Source: Saccharum officinarum | Lineage: Eukaryota; Streptophyta; Magnoliopsida; Poales; Poaceae | Reading direction: 5' to 3' | NCBI GenBank assembly: GCA_020631735.1 | Contig: CM036223.1 | Location: 55,108,456 to 55,172,455, forward strand | DNA length: 64,000 bases | Shown here: positions 1-8,849 of the stretch, one piece after another | Layout of the letters: each line of letters starts with the position of its first letter | How positions within the stretch are numbered: position 1 is the stretch's first letter | Notes under the pieces: generated by a model | The model's input: only the letters and a program-made list of their open reading frames with translations | Database searches by the model: none | Told to the model about the DNA's origin: nothing | Program-made: the position numbers and the translations under genes

Positions 1-431
1 ACCAATAAACATGGCCACCGGTGGGCGAGTCTCACCCTAGGAGCGTGGTAGGGCCACATAGAAATGCGCCCTGACCATGGGTTGTGGAAAGAGGGCCATG
101 TAGAAATCCGACGGGCAGCGGCTCCAGGGGCTGAGCCGCAGCGACCTGAGCCCAAGAGGTGGAAGGGGAGAGGGGAGGGAAGGGAGGGGGTAGGAGAGAG
201 GAGGGGTGTCAGCCATGGCAGCCGGCCGACGTGGGCGGCGGCGCCAGATCACCTGGCTGCTGGCGGCGGGAGGGAGGGAGAGAGGAGGGGAGAAGAAAAC
301 AAGGCTCTTGATACCATGTTGGAATGAATGGACTAGATTGATTTGGCTAACCCTAGAAGGGTAGCTATATAGAGTAGCATACATGGGCCTCATGGGCCTA
401 GCCACATGGGCCTTAGACATATACTCCAACA
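1..431 (-). mobile_element. 5' end of a small-LTR retrotransposon, cut by the window edge
   Basis: Read on the minus strand, this is a 115-bp LTR (431 to 317) beginning TGTTGGA and ending TCCAACA. It is followed at once by a primer-binding-like site (316-304, tggtatcaagagc) that resembles the complement of the initiator Met-tRNA 3' end. Internal GC-rich sequence continues to base 1. A possible gag start lies at 216 (MADTPPLSYPLPSLP...), proline-rich and without a domain I recognise. The other end of the element lies outside the window, so a Copia element and a TRIM-like non-autonomous element cannot be told apart. Confidence 0.5.
317..431 (-). repeat. short LTR (about 115 bp)
   Basis: On the minus strand the segment begins TGTTGGA and ends TCCAACA, the TG...CA termini expected of an LTR. 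A tRNA-primer-like site abuts its 3' end at 304-316. The length is far below that of usual autonomous Copia LTRs, which points to a TRIM-like or compact Copia element. No second copy is visible. Confidence 0.5.
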
Positions 432-507
432 TGTTTGTAAGGGCTCTTCCCCTTTTTTCTTCTTAATATAATGATACGCAGCTCTCCTGTGTGTTTGAGA
501 AAAAAAA
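432..507 (+). repeat. LINE-like 3' tail with poly(A)
   Basis: The stretch reads ...cttaatataatgatacgc, then agctctcctg, and ends in a run of A at about 500-507. This resembles the common 3' terminus of grass L1-type LINEs as I remember it. Only the terminal ~75 bp is present, directly next to the small LTR, which may have inserted into the LINE. No LINE reverse transcriptase is visible. Confidence 0.4.
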
Positions 508-645
508 TTCTACCAAGTGTAGCATTGAGACAAAACCAAATGAGACTTAAGGGGTCCAACATATCTTTGAGAACTGAAACTAAGCTAGTGTGAGCAGTAA
601 TTCATAATGCTAACATCTTTATACTTTATTGAATGAAACAACAGT

Positions 646-668
646 GAGATATCCAATGTTTTTAAGGC
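646..668 (+). repeat. hAT left target duplication and terminal inverted repeat
   Basis: The 8-bp target duplication gagatatc (646-653) is followed by the 15-bp terminal inverted repeat caatgtttttaaggc (654-668). The same 15 bases occur inverted at 4715-4729, followed by gagatatc again at 4730-4737. An 8-bp duplication is diagnostic of the hAT superfamily. Confidence 0.93.
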
Positions 669-1104
669 ATCGCTTTGGCGTCGCTTTGTCACCAAGTCGC
701 TCTCCGCGGGACGACACAGCAGACAACTCACCATAGTTTCGTATGTCGTCCGCCTTATGACCATGGTGTCCAGAAGTCGTCGATTTGGCGTCCGATTCGC
801 GCCTAATCGTGCGTGGTGGGCGCCATACAGGGGTCCGACTCTGGGCGGCGGGAAAACACAGAAGAAAGGCGGGGAAAAGAGTGGGCGCACGGGAGAAATT
901 TGGCGTGCGCAGAGAAACGCGCGGGGAGAAATAGAGCGCGGAGAGAGGAGCGCGCGGGAGAAGCGGACCTACAAGCGAGCGGGAGAGCAGGGGAAGAACC
1001 GGAAGCCACACCTCGCCCACGCGGATGCATTCTCCCGCGCCGCCAGGAGAAGTCGCTGCCGCCGAGCCGCGAGGACCAGCCGCCCGCAGGCAGCGGCCGC
1101 TGCT

Positions 1105-1275
1105 CTGGTCCTCTACTCGTCTGCCAAGCGGTCCTCTGCCAAGCCGCCTCCTCTGGTCCTCCACCAAGCCGCCTCCTCTGGTCCTCCGCCTCCTATGGTC
1201 CGCCACTGCTCTGGTCCTCCGCCTCCTCTAGTCCGCCGAGCCGCCTCTTGAAGTCTTCTGTCGAGCCGCCTCCTC
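1105..1275 (+). repeat. imperfect minisatellite in the hAT leader
   Basis: Variants of cctcctctggtcctc and aagccgcctcctct recur about every 15-30 bases from 1105 to 1275. The array ends just before a good splice donor (gtactg at 1286). It gives spurious long open frames in several phases on both strands. Confidence 0.6.
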
Positions 1276-1551
1276 TAGTCAGCAGGTACTGATTGATTCC
1301 TCTGCTCTGTATTTTTCTACTTGCTTGTGGCCTCTTCTTTCGAGCCGGACAGCAGCATGCCACTTTGTTTATATTTGTTTTGCTCAGTGCTTTGCTCACT
1401 TCTACTTTGTGTCTGGAATCTGGACGACAATTTGTTTTTTTATACCAACCTGTCCAGTTGTCAATTATTTAGTGTTTAGTGAACTAATGCTCAGTGCTCA
1501 GTGTTAATTAATAATTACTTTGCTTGTCCTATTTCACAGGAATCCATATAA

Positions 1552-4267
1552 ATGGCAACACAAGGCACTGCAAGTCCACAAGGTGTAGGCTCAGAAGCTG
1601 TTGAATATGATCCAAGGACAGATCCAAAAAGGAAGGCTAAGTCTAGTGATCCTGGGTGGAAGTATGGCTTCTGGCCAGAAATTGGCAACCTCTGGTTGAG
1701 TGTAGCCTTTGTGGAGGGAGAGTAAATTCTGGAATCAAGAGATTGAAGGAGCATCTTGTAGGTGGATAAGGAGATGCTGTCAAATGCCCTAATACTACAA
1801 CAGCAATTGCTGCTGAAATGGAAGCAGCACTAGTTAAGGGAAGAAGAAAGAGAGCGCTAAACCTAGATGATGACGATGATGGTGTTCAGTGGTGGAAGTG
1901 GTACCAAGTGAGAACCCAGTTCAAAACAGTGCTAATGCTTCCTCTCAGTCATCAGGTACTAATGTGGTGCAACATCCAAGTTCAGGGACAGCAGCCAAAA
2001 GAAGCAATCTGCTCTCAAATTTGCATCTCTACCACCTAGACCAAAAGAGAAGTTAGTGATTACTATGATTCGGAAAAAACCTGAAGAAGTGGTTGAGGAA
2101 AGGCATTCTAAGAATGGACCTGCACAAAGTAGTGTGGAGGGAAGGATCAGGACCAAGGAAGAAAGAGATGAAGTCAATATGCATGTGGCCAATTTCTTCT
2201 ATGAGTGTAGAATACCACTCAATGCTATCAACTCAAGGAGCCTTGAGATTATGTGTGAGGCCATTGGACAGTATGGACCTGGATATAGACCTCCTAGCTA
2301 CCATGAGGTGAGGGTGCCATTGCTTGGAAAGGCTGTGGAACAGATCAACAAACTAAAGGAGAAGCATGAGGCTGCTTGGAAGCAATATGGCTGTACACTC
2401 ATGTCAGATGGGTGGACAGATAGGCGGGGCCGTCACCTCATTAATTTCCTAGTCAGTAGTCCAGAGGGGACTTTCTTCTTGGAGTCCGTTGATGCATCAA
2501 GTAAAGTACATGATGCACCAATGTTGGCAGATTTACTACAGCAGAGAATTGATCTCATTGGAAGAGACAAGGTTGTTCAAGTGGTCACTGACAATGGTGC
2601 TAACTATAAGGCAGCTTGCAAGCTTCTTATGGAAAGAATTCCAACGCTGTTTTGGAGCCCATGTGCTGCACATTGCTTGGACCTTATGCTAGAGGACATT
2701 GGCAAAATGAAGGATTGCACGTGCAAGACAAGTTACTACCTTTATTTATAGAGGCTTCTTGATGCAATGAGGGAGAAGACAGGAGGTAGAGATCTTGTTA
2801 GACCAGGAGTAACTTGTTTTGCTACTGCTTTCCTCACTTTGCGCAGCCTACACACTCATAGGGATGCTCTGAAATTCCTATTTGTAAGTGATAACTGGAC
2901 TAAGTCCAAATTGGCAAAAACAGAAGCAGGAAAGAAAGTGCATGACACCATCCTTTCAACCGAATTTTGGAACTCAGTTGAGGACTGCCTGAGAGCTTCA
3001 CAGCCCCTTATTGTTTTGTTGAGGATAGTTGATGGGGATGAGAGGCCAGCAATGCCAGAGGTTTCATTTTGTATGGAATATGCAAAGAAAAAGATTAAAG
3101 ACAATTTCCCTACTAGGGGAAAGGCAGACTTGATTCAGCATATCTTGGCAATCATTGACAAGCATTGGGAAGATCAGATGGACCAACCACTATATGGGGC
3201 AGCACTATATTTGAACCCAAACAAGTATTTTGACCTGAAAACAGATGATGTTTTGGCTGGTAAGCTAAGGTCTGCATTTACTGAGGTTCTTGCAAAAATG
3301 GTGCCTGATCAGGATCTTCAAAACAAGATTGATGACCAAGCTTTGGAATATGAGGACCTAGGGTAGCTTCAGCAACAAAATTGCAATCAACAACATCAAA
3401 ACCAAGTCTCCTAGTAAGTTATTCACAGACTATACAATCTGAATTTTTTAGTCTTTCCTAATTTCTAACATGAAAATGTTTCTTTGGTCACTTGATCTAG
3501 TTGAATGGTGGCGTTCATATGGTGGCAAAGCCATAGAGCTTCAAAGATTTTGCAAAACGTGTTGTTGGGCTTCGTGCTTCGGCTTCAGGTTGTGAGCGCT
3601 GTTGGAGCACATTTGAGTCTGTAAGTAACCTGTCAATTGCTCAATTAGCCTAGTTCAAGAAATAAATAAAATCTACTATCTATTAATGCTTGCTGAATTT
3701 TTTTTGTTTGCATTTTTACCATTGCAGATTCATACTAAGAAAAGAAACAGGTTAGAGCATAAAAGGCTTAATGATTTGGTCTATGTTCAGTACAACCGAA
3801 AGATGGAAGTGAGGTTCCAAAAGCGACATGAGAAAGGAGCAGGCAGCTTTGATCCTTTGTGTTTGGAAGACTTTGATTGGAACAATGAATGGGTTGATGT
3901 GGATGCTGAACCAGTCCATAATGGCCGTGGACTTGAAATTACATGGGACCAAGTTGATGAGGCTGTTGGTGCATCCCAAATGTATCGTGGTCGCAATTTC
4001 CCTAGGGCAGCCCGCGGCGATGCGACTAATATTGATAGAACTTATACTCGGAGGCGGTCTGCAGCAGCTACTGCCCCAATTAGGACTGATGAACTGCAGG
4101 AGGCTGAAGACATGGAAGATGATAACTTTGATGAAGAATATCTGGTTAATGATACGGAAGTTGATGACTATGGTGAAATTGCACCTATTGTTGCTGACGA
4201 AAGTGATCAAGCTGCTGCTGGTGGTGGCAAGTCAGATCCTTTTGTGATGGAGGATGACTTTTATTGA
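1552..4267 (+). pseudogene. hAT transposase (BED finger, DUF659, C-terminal dimerisation), frame-broken
   Basis: Encodes the transposase that would bind the element ends and catalyse cut-and-paste transposition in the nucleus. The start at 1552 (MATQGTASPQG) follows a splice acceptor at 1539. A BED-type zinc finger follows (CSLCGG...LKEHLVGG around 1695-1770) but in a shifted frame with a stop. A long DUF659 block (2056-2751, including SDGWTDRRGRHLINFLV and VTDNGANYKAACKLL) continues after a break near 2720 to 3366. Introns are visible at 3414-3500 and 3621-3727. The C-terminal hAT dimerisation motif (CERCWSTFES, HKRLNDLVYVQYNRKM) lies at about 3590-3800. The last exon (3728-4267) ends in an acidic tail. 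At least four frame breaks are seen (about 1690, 1770, 2720, 3365). The family assignment is firm; inactivity is likely unless the indels are sequencing errors. Confidence 0.85.
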
Positions 4268-4714
4268 CTTAATGATGCTTGAGAGTTGTGAGAGTATTTG
4301 TGCAAGACTATTTATGCACTAGTATTGTAGTATTGTGGAATGTGCTCACTGAGCACTCCAGTTTATCTTATTTTGTGGACTATCTGTTGAACTACTTGTG
4401 TAATGGCTTTATTTGTGGCAGTGTGCTTATCTACTTGTTAATCTTTACCTGTCCCTCAACTAATTTAAATTTTTTCTGGTGCCATATTCCCTATGAAATA
4501 CCTATGTACTAACATGAATTGGCTCTCCATTGCAGTGTGTTGTTGGATGCACACTTGGGACTGCAGGCTGCACAGGAGAAGACAACACCAAGGTATGACA
4601 TGCTTCTAGTTCTCTAGTCTATACTACTGTTGGATGGCCGTAAGGCGTCGCCTCGCCTTACGCCTTACTCGCTTAGGCGTAAGGCGGTAGTTGGTCGCCA
4701 CGCCTCACTTTACC

Positions 4715-4737
4715 GCCTTAAAAACATTGGAGATATC
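4715..4737 (+). repeat. hAT right terminal inverted repeat and target duplication
   Basis: gccttaaaaacattg (4715-4729) is the exact reverse complement of 654-668 and is followed by gagatatc (4730-4737), identical to 646-653. Confidence 0.93.
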
Positions 4738-5044
4738 CTCCTAGTATCTATCTAAAGATGTGAAGTTATTTGCATCAACATCCTGCATCTTGATTTTAAA
4801 AGCTTAAAAATGATTCTACATGTGATTTAATTGGATTTTGATACAGGAAAAAGGGAAGATCAGACATGCCCTTTACAAAGATCAAGAGACATTAAATAAA
4901 AGTTTATGAAAAATGTTTTCTTGTTCACTTTCAGTCTTAATAAGTATGGCAAATGCTTATTCAGCTTTGAAACATTCTCAGTGAGATGCAAAAGCCTTTG
5001 CAACCTACACTTGATGGACAAAATTATGGAGATCTCAAAACTAA
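4738..5044. other. AT-rich non-coding stretch, nothing recognised
   Basis: No open frame with recognisable content, no terminal repeats and no RNA gene were seen. It is the right-hand flank of the hAT insertion and is continuous with the sequence left of 646. Confidence 0.5.
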
Positions 5045-5105
5045 GCTAAAGTGCTCTAAGTTTTATAGAACTCTAAAGTTTAGAAGAGGGGATCCAAACA
5101 GGCCC
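5045..5105 (+). mobile_element. right-end fragment of a Tourist-like MITE
   Basis: The stretch is built of ctctaaagtttaga words and ends gatccaaacaggccc followed by tta, the right terminus typical of Tourist/PIF-Harbinger-type MITEs in grasses. It matches the right half of the MITE at 5229-5405. No left terminus was found, so this is a fragment. Confidence 0.5.
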
Positions 5106-5228
5106 TTAAGAGAAAAAATGGATGAATAGTCTTCTTGAGCAGTTCAAATCTTGAAGTGGACATTGAAATTGATGGCAAGTACTTCATTTCCTAGATCGCT
5201 CAATTGGAATATATGCTACAGCATACAA

Positions 5229-5405
5229 GGGCCTGTTTGGATTCCCTTGTCTAAACTTTAGAGCTCTAAAAACTTTAGAGCACTTTAGATCACTTTTCAG
5301 ATCTAAAACTCTAATGTGAGGTGGGCTAAAGTTTAGAGCTAACTTTAGACCACCTGTTTGGAGACTTTAGCTCTAAAGTTTAGAGCAGCGCATCCAAACA
5401 AGCCC
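5229..5405. mobile_element. Tourist-like MITE (177 bp)
   Basis: It begins gggcctgtttggat and ends atccaaacaagccc, an imperfect inverted repeat of about 14 bp. The interior consists of repeated (c)tctaaa(a)ctttagag words that can fold on themselves. TTA follows the right end and CAA precedes the left, so a TTA/TAA target duplication is not cleanly preserved. No coding capacity. Confidence 0.65.
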
Positions 5406-6111
5406 TTAATTTAATTGTCCAAAAAATGGCACCAATTATCTTATGCATGTATTGCTATTCACAAGTATATTCATTAGACCAGATCTCCAATCAAGTCCAG
5501 TTCTACTTCTAATTAAATCACTACAAACTACAATCAGTTTGGTGATTGTGGCAGTAAATCAAAATTAATTGAAACTGTAGTATTGAGTGGTGTTACCATG
5601 TCTCGTTATCCATGGCATGTTGGAGCAAATAAGCAGTGTGGTTTTCTTTACTATTTGCAAGTACATATTGGTATTGTTCTTCATTGTGTCATCCATGCTC
5701 TACAAAGTCACAATTATTTCTTGGACCGTGACCTTTCCCAAATCGTCTACCTCTCCCCTGCCCACCCACCCTCCCCCCAACACACACACACACAACATAA
5801 CTTTTTTTCTTCTGCCTGATTCTGCCTGTCTACGTTTTTTGAAATATTGTAATTTAGTCACTAAAGTTTTTATGCCATTCCAATTTCCAAAGGGGAAAAA
5901 AAACAAGCCTGTTGAGCTTGCCTAACGCCGACAAATTCAAACAGAACAAATGGGTTATGCTCAGAGCTAGAATTAAGTGCTCCATCACTGTCCTGTCTCT
6001 TAAATAACACCCTACCAGATACAGGCACTTATGAATATGATCTCTCACAGCTTAACTCAAACAAGAACTTTATGCAGCATAAGGTTATTGTTGAATTTGC
6101 TATTCTGCCTA
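5406..6111. other. non-coding interval between MITE and MULE
   Basis: AT-rich sequence with a short CA repeat (about 5779-5796) and no recognisable gene or element end. If the rhodanese exon at 7578-7914 were part of a live gene, its later exons would be expected here or further left on the minus strand. I found no sequence like the next conserved exon. Confidence 0.45.
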
Positions 6112-6120
6112 TAAAATCTT

Positions 6121-6269
6121 GAGAAAATGACTTATTTAACACTGAAAAAACTTGTTATGCCCAATTTATCACCCAAAGTTGAAATCTTCCTTATCTGACC
6201 TCACTAGAAATTTTTGTTCCTAAAGTGACACTTCCGTTAGAATAGGCATGTAACGGTGTTAACTGAGAC
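6121..6269 (+). repeat. MULE left terminal inverted repeat
   Basis: It begins gagaaaatgacttatttaac and includes cttccttatctgacc and ttgttcctaa. It pairs imperfectly with the reverse complement of 7276-7422 over nearly its whole length. Confidence 0.85.
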
Positions 6270-6331
6270 ACAAAAAGACTATTTTGCCCCTGTCTAAGTT
6301 TTTTCTTAGTTCTTATTCTGCTCTGTTTTTT

Positions 6332-6356
6332 TTTTTGGGGGGGGGGGGGGGAGGGG
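6332..6356 (+). repeat. poly(T)/poly(G) tract
   Basis: A run of T followed by about 14 G inside the MULE, next to the left terminal repeat. Tract length here is likely to be unreliable in any assembly. Confidence 0.7.
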
Positions 6357-6510
6357 CTTTTGCTATCCATGCCCCTATTTTGAAGGCCGGTGGTTTTCCT
6401 CTCTGTTTCAATCGTGTGAATTTTCCCTATGTTTTTTCAAATGGAAGATTTTATATATTATCATATAGATTTGCACGCTCATACGGTTCAATTAATAAAC
6501 AAGAACTAGG

Positions 6511-7326
6511 ATGGTTGAGTACAGTTGCACTAATAAACGAACTCAGGTGGTCGAACTTAATTCAATTAATCTCCTTACAGTGATTTTGCCCGACTTGTCG
6601 AACTCAGTAGCAAGAATCATCAACTCATCCACCACAGCTGCTATCCCCGCGCGCTCCAGCCGCAGCATGCGCGAGCACCTAGCGGCTAGCGCCGCAGTGA
6701 CCGCGCACGACCAGCCGCTCACCTGGAAGCACGAAGCAGAGCCAGTGCGTCATGCGCCCTCAGGCCACTGCTTGCCACACACGCGCCCCGCCAGCAAGCC
6801 GCACTTGTCCATGCACTTGCCGTGCCTACCGTCCGAGCAAGGCACCATGGCCGTGGACGATCATCCGCCTGCCTGCGCACGGAGCTGGTGCACCATGCAC
6901 CACGCACCCCAAGCCACCGCTAGACGTGCGCACTCCCCTGGACCTGCCAGCAAGCCTCGCCTGTCTACGCACCCAACATGCCTGTTGTCCGCACAAGCTT
7001 TCTTGCCCGTGCGAGCCACCACCAGGCCGCACCATGACACAACCGACCGCACCACCGCGCCGCACGCCTGGGCACGCAAGCTGCTGCCAGGGGCGCCACG
7101 CCCGCCTCTGCACAACCGCCAAGTGTGTTGTGCTGCGCGCCTGCGCCTATCCGCCCCAGACGCCGGATGCCCTGCCCTGATGCTGAGCCGCCGCCAAGCT
7201 GCGTCACGGCCTCGCCGCTCGAGTCGTCGATCTCCTTTCTCTTCTCTCTTTGCCCCTGTGAGCCAGGGCATGTTCCCAATGTCAGTTAACCATACAGTAG
7301 TCCAAAGTGACGGTAGTGTCAGTTAG
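6511..7326 (+). other. long open frame in MULE cargo, gene unknown
   Basis: A 271-codon open frame runs through the GC-rich cargo and into the right terminal repeat. Long open frames exist in other phases of the same GC-rich block on both strands, so openness alone is weak evidence. The composition is rich in His, Pro, Arg, Ala and Cys and shows no domain I know. The segment contains an internal duplication (about 6747-6843 and 6900-7000). It is best read as acquired and rearranged host DNA; whether it is transcribed from the MULE end cannot be judged. Confidence 0.3.
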
Positions 7327-7422
7327 GAACAAAAAATTCAATGTGGTCGGATAAGGAAGATTTGAAGTTTGAGTGCTAAATTGGAACATCAAGTTTTTGG
7401 GTGTCAAATAAGGAATTTTCTC
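7276..7422 (+). repeat. MULE right terminal inverted repeat
   Basis: It ends ...aaggaattttctc at 7422 and is the imperfect reverse complement of 6121-6269. The 9-bp target duplication follows directly. Confidence 0.85.
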
Positions 7423-7577
7423 TAAAATCTTACCTGGCCTGCTCTTGTCTATATTATCACGTGCTCTTTTCTAACAATTTAGCTTCAAAAATCTCCAATA
7501 AGCCGATACACCATTCATAAATGGAACACATCACAGGTAACAATATCCTGACGTGAGTGAGATTTCTGGGCACTCAC

Positions 7578-7914
7578 CAGCTCCTCGCAGAGCTCCTTAA
7601 GCGGCCGCCGGAATGCAGCATGGTCGGGGAAATCAGCGAACCTGTAGAACGACACCACCACCAGCGACGGGGCCTCGCCATCCAGGACCCCGTCCCCCAC
7701 TGCCACCGCAAAGTTCCGTCCCACCGGCGGTAGGAGGCGCGCGCGACCGTGCACTCCTGCGGCATGTGGCCGAAGCGGCGGCACGGTACGAGAGTGCTCG
7801 AGGAAGAGGGGTAGGACGATAGAGAGCGTAGTGGAGGAGGAGCCGGTGGGCGGCGCCACTCGCGGCAGCCGTGGCGGCGCGGCGGGCGGCGGCGAGCGGT
7901 GGAGCTGGTAGCAT
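7578..7914 (-). pseudogene. first exon of a rhodanese-like domain gene, frameshifted fragment
   Basis: The minus-strand ATG at 7914 starts an Ala/Arg-rich leader (MLPAPPLAAARRAATAAASG) that looks like an organelle transit peptide. After a one-base frame change near 7730 the reading continues as VGRNFAVAVGDGVLDG, SLVVVSFYRFADFPDHAAF and RRPLKELCEEL. This matches, from memory, the start of plant rhodanese-like proteins related to bacterial tRNA-uridine hydroxylases (UPF0176/TrhO family). The frame ends exactly at a splice donor (gtgagtgcc, reading down from 7577). No following exon was found in 1-7500, and the rhodanese active-site region is absent. It is either a captured or truncated exon 1, or a gene whose intron has been swollen by insertions. 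The single frame change could be a sequence error. Confidence 0.6.
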
Positions 7915-8009
7915 CTGCTCTTCGGGTGGGGGAGGAGCCCTAAAGTAGTATTTTTGTTTTTTTTTTTGAGCGGAAACCCTAAAGGCTAAAGTAGATGGAT
8001 TAACGAATT
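7915..8009. other. sequence upstream of the rhodanese exon
   Basis: Short interval with a T-rich run. It would be the 5' untranslated or promoter side of the minus-strand exon. No TATA box was identified with confidence. Confidence 0.3.
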
Positions 8010-8317
8010 AGTGAATGTTTGGTTCCGAGACTACTTTTTAGTGCACGTGTAGAATGATTGGACACTAATTTGAAGTATTAAATATAAATTAATTAAAAAC
8101 TAATTGCATAGATGGAGATTAATTTACAAGACGAATTTATTAAGTCTAATTAGTCCATAATTTTATAATGTGGTACTACAGTAAACATGTGTCAATGATG
8201 GATTAATTAAGCTTAATAGATTCATCTCACAAATTAGTCTATCTAATTTGTACAATTAGTTATAATTAGCTCATGTTTAGTCCTTCTAATTAGCATCCAA
8301 ACGTCAAATACCTCTTT
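8010..8317. mobile_element. MITE-like element
   Basis: It begins near gtgaatgtttggttcc and ends near ctaattagcatccaaacgtc. The interior (gattaatttacaagacgaat, tagattcatctcacaaatta) resembles a very common AT-rich grass MITE. Ends are imperfect inverted repeats. There is no coding capacity. The boundaries and superfamily are approximate. Confidence 0.6.
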
Positions 8318-8815
8318 TAGGCCCTTCCTTGTTTGGATTGAGAGACTAAGGCCCTACCGTGCAAAGACAAAACGCATCTCCCTTCTATTCTTTTTTCTCT
8401 CTCTTCCTCCGTCCCTCGCCCCTCCCACCCCACCAAGTAGTAGCCGGCACTGGGCGCAGCACTAGGAGCGGCTGAGGGAAGGAGCACTAGGAGTGGAAGA
8501 GGCAGCAAGTGCTCATGCCCCAAACGGCGTCCGCGCTCGCCTCCGTCACACACATCCATCGCGCCTACCTCTAACGTCTACACTCGCCTCCGTCACCCCA
8601 TTCGGCGATAGAGAAATGAAGAGGAGAGAGAAACGAGAGAGAAAAGGGGCATTAAAGAGGGAGCAAGGGTGTCTTTTTGGCGGTTTAGTCCTCTTTAGTC
8701 ACCTCCAAGGGAATAATGAACTAAACCCTTTAGGTACCCATTTAGTCCTTTGTTTGGAACTTTAGAGACTAAAAGGAGATACTAAACTTTAGTCCCATGG
8801 AACCAAGCAGGCCCT
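8318..8815. mobile_element. second non-autonomous DNA element
   Basis: The left end (ggcccttccttgtttggatt, then gagagactaa) and the right end (ttagtcccatgg, aaccaagcaggccctgcc) form imperfect inverted repeats containing GTTTGG/CCAAGC and gactaa. The interior is GC- and purine-rich (8400-8660) with no recognised gene. It abuts the preceding MITE, so one may have inserted beside the other. Confidence 0.5.
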
Positions 8816-8849
8816 GCCATTTTTGTTTTGCCAATCAAGACACAATAGA

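Larger units (their letters stand above)
654..4729 (+). mobile_element. hAT-superfamily DNA transposon, full length
   Basis: A 4,076-bp element bounded by identical 15-bp inverted termini and a perfect 8-bp target duplication. Subterminal regions are rich in GGCG/CGCC words, e.g. 4642-4712 (taaggcgtcgcctcgcctta) and 668-700, as expected for transposase-binding sites in hAT elements. Inside are a GC-rich leader (about 760-1285), a probable intron in the leader (1286-1539, gt...ag), a transposase reading frame (1552-4267) and a 3' region of about 460 bp. The perfect target duplication suggests a fairly recent insertion, but the transposase frame has several breaks, so it would be non-autonomous unless those are sequence errors. 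Confidence 0.9.
6112..7431. mobile_element. Mutator-like element (Pack-MULE candidate) with 9-bp target duplication
   Basis: The element spans 6121-7422. It is flanked by taaaatctt at 6112-6120 and again at 7423-7431, a perfect 9-bp duplication as expected of Mutator transposition. Its ends form long inverted repeats of about 148 bp (6121-6269 and 7276-7422, beginning GAGAAAAT on each strand). There is no MURA-like transposase. The interior switches from AT-rich ends to a strongly GC-rich core (about 6635-7250), unlike the flanks. That is the usual look of a Pack-MULE that has picked up gene fragments. The donor gene is not recognised. Confidence 0.85.

Noticed and set aside
813..1292. A protein-coding gene in the hAT leader
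   Set aside because: Openness comes from purine-rich and CCT-repeat composition in several phases. A splice donor and leader layout fit an untranslated exon better.
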